Notes under the pieces: model-generated
What the model saw: only the letters and a program-made list of their open reading frames with translations
The model's database searches: none
Told to the model about the DNA's origin: nothing
In this document: piece after piece, positions 7,101 through 13,522 of the stretch
Numbering within the stretch: position 1 is the first letter of the stretch
Layout: each line of letters opens with the position of its first letter
Position numbers and translations under genes: made by a program
Assembly (NCBI GenBank): GCA_965247255.1
Contig: CBDFGS010000003.1
Location: forward strand, 1-24,453
Source: CBDFGS01 sp965247255
Lineage (GTDB): Bacteria > Chloroflexota > Dehalococcoidia > Lucifugimonadales > CAUZJF01
Direction: 5' to 3'
Length of the DNA stretch: 24,453 nucleotides

Positions 7101-7895
7101 GTGTGGCGGCCCGGCGTGGAGCCGCCGGATTCCCGTTTACCCCCCCCCCCGAACCTCCGTGCCAAACCAAGCCTCTGCCCTTTAATCCTCCTTGCCCTGC
7201 TGACCGCGGCGACTCTGGGGGTCGCCAACTCCCAGACGGCCAACGGGAAGTACGACACCGACGGCGACGGCCTCATCGAGGTCTCCAACCTGGAGCAGCT
7301 GGACGCCATCCGCTACGACCTCGATGGCGACGGGAATCCAGACTCCAACGCTGAAACCTACGCCGCCGCGTTTCCCAACGCTGAGGCAGGAGAGGTCTGC
7401 AACGCGAACTGCAACGGCTACGAGTTGGCCCGCTCGCTGGACTTCGATAAAGCCGACAGCTACGCCTCCGGCGCAGTCAACACCGAGTGGACCACCGGCA
7501 ACGGCTGGAAACCCATTGCCCATACCGCTAGCTTTGCGAGTCCGTCAACACTTTTCAGGGCCACCTTCAACGGCAACGGACACACTATCTCCAACCTGTA
7601 CATCAACCCTACCACCCAAGCAGCTGGTCTTTTCGGCGGCGCCGACCGGTCCGTCATCCGCGAAATCGGGCTGGTTAATGCCGATGTAACCGGGGTGCAC
7701 GGGGTCGGCGGGCTGGTCGGGATTAATTATGGCACAATCAGCGACAGCTACGTCACCGGCAGCGTCTCGGGCTATCGACGGGTCGGCGGCTGGTCGGGGA
7801 GAACGGCGGCACAATCAGCGACAGCTACGCCACCGGCAGCGTATCATCGAACCCTACCTCCGATAGCGAATATGTCGGCGGGCTGGTCGGGTTAA
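7101..7895 (+). CDS. N-terminal fragment of the GLUG surface protein
   Basis: This is the frame that is open in the sequence as given, from GTG 7101, which has no ribosome binding site. It includes the signal peptide, the DTDGDGLIEVSNLEQLDAIR segment, a lead domain ending in NGNGHTISNLYIN, and the first GLUG repeat (VGGLVGINYGTISDSY). At about 7788 one G is missing from the repeated GTCGGCGGGCTG motif, and the remaining residues (from GGWSGRTAAQ) are out of frame up to the stop at 7893-7895. Confidence 0.6.
   Translation: MWRPGVEPPDSRLPPPPNLRAKPSLCPLILLALLTAATLGVANSQTANGKYDTDGDGLIEVSNLEQLDAIRYDLDGDGNPDSNAETYAAAFPNAEAGEVCNANCNGYELARSLDFDKADSYASGAVNTEWTTGNGWKPIAHTASFASPSTLFRATFNGNGHTISNLYINPTTQAAGLFGGADRSVIREIGLVNADVTGVHGVGGLVGINYGTISDSYVTGSVSGYRRVGGWSGRTAAQSATATPPAAYHRTLPPIANMSAGWSG
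7140..7150 (+). repeat. 11-base poly-C tract before the signal peptide
   Basis: An uninterrupted run of 11 C lies between the best start codon (ATG 7064) and the hydrophobic core of the signal peptide. With 11 C, ATG 7064 and ATG 7097 read into a frame that stops at 7354. With 10 C (or 13) they would read straight into the signal peptide and lead domain. Confidence 0.9.
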
Positions 7896-8525
7896 ATGGC
7901 GGCACAATCAGCGACAGCTACGCCACCGGCAGCGTATCGGGCTCGACCCTTCACTATAGCAGAGGGGTCGGCGGGCTGGTCGGGCATAATCAAGGCACAA
8001 TCAGCGACAGCTACGCCACCGGCAGCGTCTCGGGCGATCGAGACGTCGGCGGGCTGGTCGGGGCTACGATCGCCGGCACAATCAGCAATAGCTACGCCAC
8101 CGGCAGCGTATCGGGCGAGTCAAACGGTCGGCGGGCTGGCCGGGTATAATGACGACACAATTATCGCCAGCTACGCCACCGGCGAACGTGTCCGGCGGGG
8201 TGGTCGGCGGGCTGGTCGGGAGTAATGGCGGCACAATTATCGCCAGCTACGCCACCGGCAACGTAACCGGTGATGCGCATGTCGGCGGGCTGGTCGGGAA
8301 TAATGGCGACACAATTATCGCCAGCTACGCCACCGGCAGCGTCTCGGGCTCTGGAGGAGGGCTGGTCGGCGGGCTGGTCGGGTATAATGTCAACAGCACA
8401 ATTATCGCCAGCTACGCCACCGGCAGCGTCTCGGAGAACCACCGAAGTATGTCGGCGGGCTGGTCGGGCGAAATCAAGAGAGCACAATCATCGCCAGCTT
8501 TTGGGACACCCAAACCTCCGGCCAG
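7704..8525 (+). repeat. Ten GLUG tandem repeats (about 66-78 bp each)
   Basis: After allowing for the indels I count ten units of the form VGGLVGxNxGTISDSYATGSVSG. In the first five the second half reads GTIS(D/N)SY, and in the last five it reads TIIAS(Y/F), so the array has two sub-types that probably expanded separately. Four of the seven single-base indels of the gene fall here. Confidence 0.85.
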
Positions 8526-8721
8526 ACAACCGGAGCTGGAAGCGGGGACTCCGCGGGCGTCGAGGGCAAGACCACTGCCCGGTTGCAGTCGCCCACCGGA
8601 TACACCGGCATATACGGCGGCTGGAAAACCGATCTGGATAACGCCGACGGGGATGACAACTCCGCGACCGGGACCGATGACTTTTGGGACTTTGGCACAA
8701 ACAGCCAATATCCGGTACTGA
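8149..8721 (+). CDS. GLUG-repeat fragment of the surface protein in another frame
   Basis: Only about 8185-8431 of this frame is real repeat sequence (three units ending in SYATGNVTG, SYATGSVSG and SYATGSVS). It begins after an extra G at 8184 and ends where a G is missing near 8434. The rest of the frame up to 8721 is out-of-frame translation. It is not an independent gene. Confidence 0.35.
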   Translation: MTTQLSPATPPANVSGGVVGGLVGSNGGTIIASYATGNVTGDAHVGGLVGNNGDTIIASYATGSVSGSGGGLVGGLVGYNVNSTIIASYATGSVSENHRSMSAGWSGEIKRAQSSPAFGTPKPPARQPELEAGTPRASRARPLPGCSRPPDTPAYTAAGKPIWITPTGMTTPRPGPMTFGTLAQTANIRY

Positions 8722-10298
8722 AAGTTGACTTCGATGGCGACGGCGCCCCAACCTGGCAGGAGTTCGGCAGGCAGCGCCCGAACAGCCCCCCCGAGTTCCC
8801 TGCCGCAGAGACCGGCGCAAGGAGCGTGGCGGAGAACACGGCCGCTGGCGAGAGTATCGGCGGCCCGGTTGCGGCCACGGACATCGACAACGACCCATTG
8901 ACCTACACGCTGGGCGGCGCCGATGCCGGGTCCTTCGACATCGAGGAATCCTCCGGCCAGTTGAAGACGAAAGCCGCACTGGACTTCGAGAGACAGGCCA
9001 GCTACTCCGTAGCCGTGTCGGTCCGCGATGGCAAGAATGCCAAATACAACGCTGACGCGACGATTGACGCCACCATCACGGTGACGGTGACCGTCACCAA
9101 CGTGGACGAGGACGGGGCGGTAACCCTGCCGGCGGCGCAGCCCCAGGTTGGGACCGAGCTAACGGCCACCCTTACCGATCCCGACGGCGGCGTCAGCGGC
9201 GCCACGTGGAAATGGGAGAGTTCCCCGGACGGAACGACCGGTTGGGCGGTGATCGAGGTCGCCACGTCAGACAGCTATACGCCGGCGGCCGAGGACGCGG
9301 GCAGACGACTGCGCGCGACGGCGTCCTACACCGACGGACACGGTCCCGGCAAGACCGCGCAGGCCGTATCGGAGGATGCGGTGAACAGCGCCCCTGAGTT
9401 CCCTGCTACTGAGACCGGCGCAAGGAGCGTGGCCGAGAACACGGCCGCGGGTGAGAACATCGGCGGCCCGGTTGCGGCCACCGACGCCGAGAACGACGCC
9501 TTGACCTACACGCTGGGCGGCTCCGATGGCGGCTCCTTCGATATTGAGGAATCGTCCGGGCAGTTGAAGACGAAAGCCGCACTGGACTTCGAGACACAGG
9601 CCGGCTATACAGTCGCAGTTACGGCCACCGACCCTTCCGGCGCCAGCGACACCGTCACGGTGGCCATCGCGGTGACCGACGAGGGTGGGGCGGTAACCCT
9701 GTCCTCTGCGCAGCCTCAGGTTGGCGCCGAGGTAACGGCTACCCTCACCGATTCCGACGGCGGCGTCAGCGGCGCCACGTGGAAATGGGAGAGTTCCTCG
9801 GACGGGGCGACCGGCTGGTCGATCATCGATGGGGCCACGTCAGACACCTATATGCTGGTGGCCGAGGACGCGGACAAGCGCCTGCGCGCGACGGTGTCCT
9901 ACACCGACGGACATGGTACCGACAAGACCGCCCAGAGTTCGGCCACGTCGGTGCTGCCCATGCCCACACCCACGCCTGAGCCTACGCCCACACCCACGCC
10001 TGGGCCTACGGCCACACCCACGCCTGAGCCTACGCCCACGCCCACGCCTGAGCCTATACCGCCACACCCACGCCTGAGCCTACCGCCCACGCCCACGCCT
10101 GGGCCTATGGCCACACCCACGCCTGAGCCTACGCCACGCCTGAGCCTACGCCCACACCCACGCCTGGGCCTATGCCCACACCCACGCCTGAGCCTACGCC
10201 CACGCCTGAGCCCACGGCCACACCTGAGCCTGCGGCCACACCCACGCCTGAGCCTACGCCCACGCCTGAGCCCACGGCCACACCTACCCCAACGCTGA
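8583..10298 (+). CDS. Cadherin/Ig-like module fragment of the surface protein
   Basis: The correct reading frame actually resumes at about 8436, 150 bp before the nominal TTG at 8583. It covers the final GLUG unit (TIIASFWDTQTSGQTTG), a WDFGTNSQYPVLKVDFDGDG closing segment, and two copies of a cadherin-like plus Ig-like module (about 8781-9383 and 9384-9950). Each has SVAENTAAGE, LTYTLGG and SSGQLKTKAALDFE, then GATWKWESS and DADKRLRATVSYTDGHG-type segments. A Pro-Thr stalk follows. The frame is lost at about 10059, briefly regained, and lost again at 10134, so the Arg/Leu-rich C-terminus is an artefact of the shift. Confidence 0.7.
   Translation: MQSPTGYTGIYGGWKTDLDNADGDDNSATGTDDFWDFGTNSQYPVLKVDFDGDGAPTWQEFGRQRPNSPPEFPAAETGARSVAENTAAGESIGGPVAATDIDNDPLTYTLGGADAGSFDIEESSGQLKTKAALDFERQASYSVAVSVRDGKNAKYNADATIDATITVTVTVTNVDEDGAVTLPAAQPQVGTELTATLTDPDGGVSGATWKWESSPDGTTGWAVIEVATSDSYTPAAEDAGRRLRATASYTDGHGPGKTAQAVSEDAVNSAPEFPATETGARSVAENTAAGENIGGPVAATDAENDALTYTLGGSDGGSFDIEESSGQLKTKAALDFETQAGYTVAVTATDPSGASDTVTVAIAVTDEGGAVTLSSAQPQVGAEVTATLTDSDGGVSGATWKWESSSDGATGWSIIDGATSDTYMLVAEDADKRLRATVSYTDGHGTDKTAQSSATSVLPMPTPTPEPTPTPTPGPTATPTPEPTPTPTPEPIPPHPRLSLPPTPTPGPMATPTPEPTPRLSLRPHPRLGLCPHPRLSLRPRLSPRPHLSLRPHPRLSLRPRLSPRPHLPQR
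8781..9950 (+). repeat. Duplicated 603-bp module (cadherin-like + Ig-like)
   Basis: The segment beginning at 8781 recurs from 9384 with strong DNA identity. For example, GAGACCGGCGCAAGGAGCGT is found at 8808 and again at 9411, exactly 603 bp apart (201 codons). The first cadherin-like domain has a longer tail (KNAKYNADATIDATITV) than the second. Frame is preserved throughout both copies, unlike in the flanking repeats. Confidence 0.85.
9960..10290 (+). repeat. Pro-Thr-Glu stalk repeat
   Basis: Tandem DNA repeat built on CCCACGCCTGAGCCTACG, encoding (PT)nEP/GP. Such stretches act as extended wall-spanning linkers in secreted proteins. Three single-base indels (about 10059, 10083, 10134) lie in this tract. 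Confidence 0.85.
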
Positions 10299-10606
10299 CT
10301 GCGACGCCCGCACCTACAAACACTCCCACGACGATTCCGACCGCTACACCAGTCCCAACACTTGCCCCTGCGCCAACTGAAATTTCAGAACAGCCCGCAC
10401 CTACAGCCACAACCCCGGCAACCGTTGCGGCAGAGCCGGAGCCCACGCCCACAACGGACTCCGGAGTCGGCGGGTGCAATTCCCCAGGAGGGCCTGCGCC
10501 GATGGGCGCGGCGGCTATCAACCTGTTCCTGCTGGCGGCTCCGCTAGCTATGATCGGGGGACTGAAGTGGCGTGGTCGGCGCAAGCGGGGCGGTGGCTTG
10601 ACATAG
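10172..10606 (+). CDS. C-terminal stalk and anchor fragment of the surface protein
   Basis: The frame that continues the stalk after the last indel (10134). It holds PTPTPEP repeats, then TTDSGVGGCNSPGG with a single Cys, a hydrophobic helix (INLFLLAAPLAMIGGL) and the basic tail KWRGRRKRGGGLT. This tripartite end (Cys motif, helix, Arg-rich tail) looks like a protein-sorting signal of the kind known for MYXO-CTERM and Synerg-CTERM proteins. ATG 10172 is internal and unlikely to be a start. Confidence 0.55.
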   Translation: MPTPTPEPTPTPEPTATPEPAATPTPEPTPTPEPTATPTPTLTATPAPTNTPTTIPTATPVPTLAPAPTEISEQPAPTATTPATVAAEPEPTPTTDSGVGGCNSPGGPAPMGAAAINLFLLAAPLAMIGGLKWRGRRKRGGGLT

Positions 10607-10664
10607 CGCAATGGCGAAGAAATCGTAGGGAAGATAACCGGGCGGATACGACCGCCGCAGGTTC

Positions 10665-10883
10665 CTATCCACCGACGCAATAATCGGCCACAAGGAAGAC
10701 GTAGAGTGGCAGCGGGCCACACGGGCGACGTTCCCTCGCCGGAGCCCACGGGGTTGGCTGCGACGGCGGCAGCGCGTCGCCGACCAACTCAGCATCCCGC
10801 TCCGGGGCGAACGCCCACTCGAACAGGGACGTGGAAGCGGGCTGGGGCTCGCGGCCCTTGGGCTTCACCAGCTCCTCGGCCAT
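10665..10883 (-). CDS. Possible small hypothetical protein
   Basis: 72 aa from ATG 10883, with GGAG only three nt upstream. The N-terminal MAEELVKPKGREPQPASTSL followed by FEWAFAPERDAELVG resembles very short unannotated proteins I associate with Chloroflexota genomes, but that is an impression, not a match. The C-terminal 25 residues look like read-through into spacer sequence. There is no membrane segment or known domain. Confidence 0.3.
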   Translation of the reverse strand: MAEELVKPKGREPQPASTSLFEWAFAPERDAELVGDALPPSQPTPWAPARERRPCGPLPLYVFLVADYCVGG

Positions 10884-11127
10884 GAACTCCGCCCAAGAGA
10901 ACAGCTACCAGGTGACGGCAGGGCCCGGTCCGGTCACATTGTAATTAGCCGCCGACACCATTAAAACCTGCCTTATCCTCACCGGGGCGCAGCGGCGATA
11001 ATGAGGGGCATGTCCACCTCACGTCCGCTGGTGGAGCAGCGTGGCCGCCCCGATCGAAGAGCCTACAACCCTAGCGGGTCGGAGGCTCGTGGGGCCTAGG
11101 GGTGTTACCTGACCAGTGCCTGCATCC

Positions 11128-11180
11128 CTATATCGAGACCTCCCAGCGAAAAGTTCGCAGTACGGTACGCTCAGGCCCAC
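11128..11180. repeat. 53-bp imperfect direct repeat, copy 1
   Basis: Aligns without gaps to 13362-13414 with 43 of 53 identical bases, including a fully identical 23-bp core (11137-11159, 13371-13393) and a shared 8-bp end AGGCCCAC. A TATA-like hexamer sits just before the core in both copies. The two copies flank the DUF2207-type gene. Confidence 0.8.
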
Positions 11181-11380
11181 TTTTTCCGACCTAGCAAGAC
11201 TGAATTCATAACTTCTGAACCTCCTCCTCCACCGGTCTCTGGACGGAGATCATGGTTGAGGAGCCTGTGAGGGGGTCTAGCGGCGTGGCTGCGTCATTGC
11301 ACGAGTGGGCACTGACTCGCGAGCAAGGCCGATGCCGTCCTCCCCCATTGCCATCCTCCTTCGGTCTTCTCGCCGTCTAG

Positions 11381-13117
11381 CTAGAACAACCCTTCGAGGT
11401 TCTCCCGTAGGTTCCGCCACCAGCCCCGGTCCGATCCATGGTCCGGCACGAAGTGGACTGCGTATGTTCCGTCCTCCTCCACCTTGAGCCGCCCGGCCAT
11501 GGTCACCACGCCTCCTGGGGAGATTGCCTCGAAGATTCCTGTCGGTACGCGGACGATCACCTGCTGCACGTAATCCCCCCGGTCAATCTCCACCAGCAGC
11601 TCGTCCACGTCCTGGTACACGACCGTGCCGCTGACCCTCACGCATTCATCGTGGAACAGGTCGCCGGCCGCCGAAAGCGGCCCGGGCGGCGGGATCCCGG
11701 GAGAGCCCAAGGAACACGGCTTGACGCGCGGCGAGACCACGTCTAGGCTGAACAGGACGACCAAGACCAGCGCCCCGATGGCCAGCAGGCTAACCACCCA
11801 CAAGAGGCACCCTCGAAGGCGCCCGCCGCCCTTCTCCTCCTCAACCGCCCCCTCGAACCTGTGCGTCCGATAGGCAGCCGACACCGTCTCCGCCGTGGCT
11901 GCCGGAGGACTGCCCTGCGCCTCCAATTTACTTGCAGTCTCTACAATCTCCTCGGCGGTCTCGCGGCGCGCAGCCTTCCCGGTGTCCGGCGACTCCAGGT
12001 CGAGTGACTCGAGCTCCACTTCGTAGCCCCACTGCGCAGCCGCTTTCGCCGCTTCATCCGACCGTCCGGTCAGCCACCACTCCGGCGCGTGTATGAAGCC
12101 GCGATAGGCCACGTCCAGGTCGGCGTCCCGCAGGTAGGAATCCTCACTGGAGCCGAACCAGGGCGGGGGCGGGGCCGCAACGTCGAGCCACGGCTGGGCC
12201 ACATTGATCGCGACGGCGTAGGGCAGCATGGGATCTGATTGGTCCCGAGGGCCCGTCGCTGCAGAACCGGCCAGGAACTCTTTCAAACCAAGCCACTGAC
12301 CTATCTCATGCGCCCCCCTCTGTGTCGGCGTCAGCATGCCCGTCCGTACTGTAAGGGCCAGGTCGGTCCACAAGGGAAATGTATATGCGAGGCAGGCGAA
12401 GGCGCCGATCAGGGCGCTCGCCCACCACTGGTCCAGCCATAGAGCCGCCCAGAACCCGCTGCCAACGCCCATCAAAACGAGGGGCAACGTGGTCCACCCG
12501 ACCCCGTCGCCGGAGTTCTCCCTCCTCACCCGTACCGGGTTGTCATGGAAAAGGCCGCGTTGCTGCAGGTAGTCGCCAATCTGGTCGCCGATGGCATCTT
12601 CGTTCTTGTCTATCGCTTCATCCAGCGCATCAACCGTTGTGGGGCGCGACGGCAGGCTGTTGCATATCGTCCGCTCCCATTCATACTGGGTGGGGCCCTG
12701 CCGAGACAGCCGGTACAGGAAGCCGACCTTTGTGCCTACGGCCTCGATTCGCAACGTGCCGCGCTGGCACATCTCGATGATGGAGGCCAGCAGCGTTGGG
12801 TTCCATATCATTCGGCCTTCCAGGGCTGATACCGCCGCCGCCGGCAGTGAATCGGGCGGCGGGGTCCCCGGGTACCATGGGCGCCCTTGCGTCTCCGTCG
12901 CCTGCGGGTCCCTGTACTTGGGCCACAGCCACAGCACGAAAATGAGCAGCTGCGCTACGACCACGCCTATGGTACGGAAGCCCCACGCCGTCAGCTGCAC
13001 CAGGTCCATCTCCCGGAATTCGGGGAACCCGCTTTCGGCGATTGCCCCGCCGGGGTCCAGCGCGAACAGCAAGCCGATGGCGGCAAGGACGGCGATCGCC
13101 GTCAGCAAACTCACCAT
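11381..13117 (-). CDS. DUF2207-type membrane protein with C-terminal OB-fold-like domain
   Basis: 578 aa, function unknown. N-terminal helix (4-20) and second helix (50-66, ending WLWPKYRDP) lead into the cytoplasmic DUF2207 region: PPPDSLPAAAVSAL...IIEMCQRGTLRIEA (87-126), a helix pair (211-250), and a WLGLKEFL...LPYAVAINVAQPWLD segment (275-312). A fifth helix (437-458) is followed by an extracytoplasmic tail (490-560) with alternating VRVSGTVV, LLVEI and VVTMAGRL strands that looks like an OB-fold. The extracellular N-terminal domain usual in DUF2207 proteins is missing. ATG 13117 has a strong ribosome binding site (GGAAGGAAGGGAAG), so the short N-terminus is probably genuine. Confidence 0.75.
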   Translation of the reverse strand: MVSLLTAIAVLAAIGLLFALDPGGAIAESGFPEFREMDLVQLTAWGFRTIGVVVAQLLIFVLWLWPKYRDPQATETQGRPWYPGTPPPDSLPAAAVSALEGRMIWNPTLLASIIEMCQRGTLRIEAVGTKVGFLYRLSRQGPTQYEWERTICNSLPSRPTTVDALDEAIDKNEDAIGDQIGDYLQQRGLFHDNPVRVRRENSGDGVGWTTLPLVLMGVGSGFWAALWLDQWWASALIGAFACLAYTFPLWTDLALTVRTGMLTPTQRGAHEIGQWLGLKEFLAGSAATGPRDQSDPMLPYAVAINVAQPWLDVAAPPPPWFGSSEDSYLRDADLDVAYRGFIHAPEWWLTGRSDEAAKAAAQWGYEVELESLDLESPDTGKAARRETAEEIVETASKLEAQGSPPAATAETVSAAYRTHRFEGAVEEEKGGGRLRGCLLWVVSLLAIGALVLVVLFSLDVVSPRVKPCSLGSPGIPPPGPLSAAGDLFHDECVRVSGTVVYQDVDELLVEIDRGDYVQQVIVRVPTGIFEAISPGGVVTMAGRLKVEEDGTYAVHFVPDHGSDRGWWRNLRENLEGLF

Positions 13118-13522
13118 AGCTTCCCTTCCTTCCCGCGTCGTACTGTCTTACTTGACTCCGCCGGACAACCGTCCTTAATATAGCACCTGTCGCCAGACGA
13201 TACCCGCGCCCAGCCGTGTCGGAGGCGATCCCCAGGGGGCGGAGGACGGCGGCGTAGCCGTCCGGGACGGCGACGACGGCCACTTTGGCCAGCTTCCCCT
13301 TCCAGAGGACGGGACGGGCTATGACGGTGTAGCCGCCGCCCTGGGTAGACTGACCCCTCCACTATAATAAGACCTCCCAGCGAAAAGTTCGCAATTCAGT
13401 CCCATTAGGCCCACCACTCCCAACTCACGTATGCTGCATTAAGATCCAGTGCGCGGTTTTACTCACATCCACTCCCTTTGTGCGATGATAGGCTCTGACG
13501 ACGCGTCGGGGAGGTACGAGAC
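13118..13522. other. Spacer with possible coding remnant and second 53-bp repeat
   Basis: About 400 bp. On the minus strand, about 13345-13170 reads GGGYTVIARPVLWKGKLAKV followed by VAVVAVPDGYAAVLRPLGIA without a start codon and with no recognised family. It may be the tail of a lost gene. TATAAT at 13363-13368 falls inside repeat copy 2 and could act as a -10 box on the plus strand, but no -35 box fits. Confidence 0.4.
13362..13414. repeat. 53-bp imperfect direct repeat, copy 2
   Basis: Partner of 11128-11180 (43 of 53 bases identical, no gaps, same orientation), 2,234 bp away. It contains a perfect TATAAT (13363-13368) just upstream of the identical 23-bp core. Confidence 0.8.

Larger units (their letters stand above)
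7064..10606 (+). pseudogene. Frameshifted GLUG/cadherin-like cell-surface protein with C-terminal anchor
   Basis: The composite gene would encode about 1,180 aa: signal peptide (hydrophobic core LILLALLTAATLGVA), a DTDGDGLIEV calcium-type motif and GLUG lead domain, ten GLUG repeats, two 201-residue cadherin/Ig-like modules, a Pro-Thr-Glu stalk and a C-terminal membrane anchor with basic tail. ATG 7064 has a well-placed ribosome binding site (GGAAGGAA 7047-7054), but the 11-C run at 7140-7150 puts it out of frame with the signal peptide. Single-base indels further break it near 7788 (-1), 8126 (+1), 8184 (+1), 8434 (-1), 10059 (-1), 10083 (+1) and 10134 (-1). The non-repetitive parts are intact. 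It could be a phase-variable gene, a recent pseudogene, or intact with consensus errors. Confidence 0.75.
10607..11380. other. Spacer between the surface protein and the DUF2207-type gene
   Basis: About 770 bp with one weak small minus-strand frame (10665-10883) and the first copy of a 53-bp direct repeat (11128-11180). Nothing else could be assigned. A short T-run (TTTTT, 11181-11185) follows that repeat copy. Confidence 0.5.

Noticed and set aside
12681..13283. Minus-strand frame of 200 codons overlapping the start of the DUF2207-type gene
   Set aside because: Most of it is antiframe translation of the DUF2207-type gene. Only its upstream part in the spacer looks coding-like, and it matches no family I know.
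11150..13420. The 53-bp repeat as a tRNA-derived attachment site
   Set aside because: Copy 2 ends in GGCCCACCA like the tRNA at 5917-5991, but the match is 9 bases, copy 1 lacks CCA, and there is no integrase in the window.
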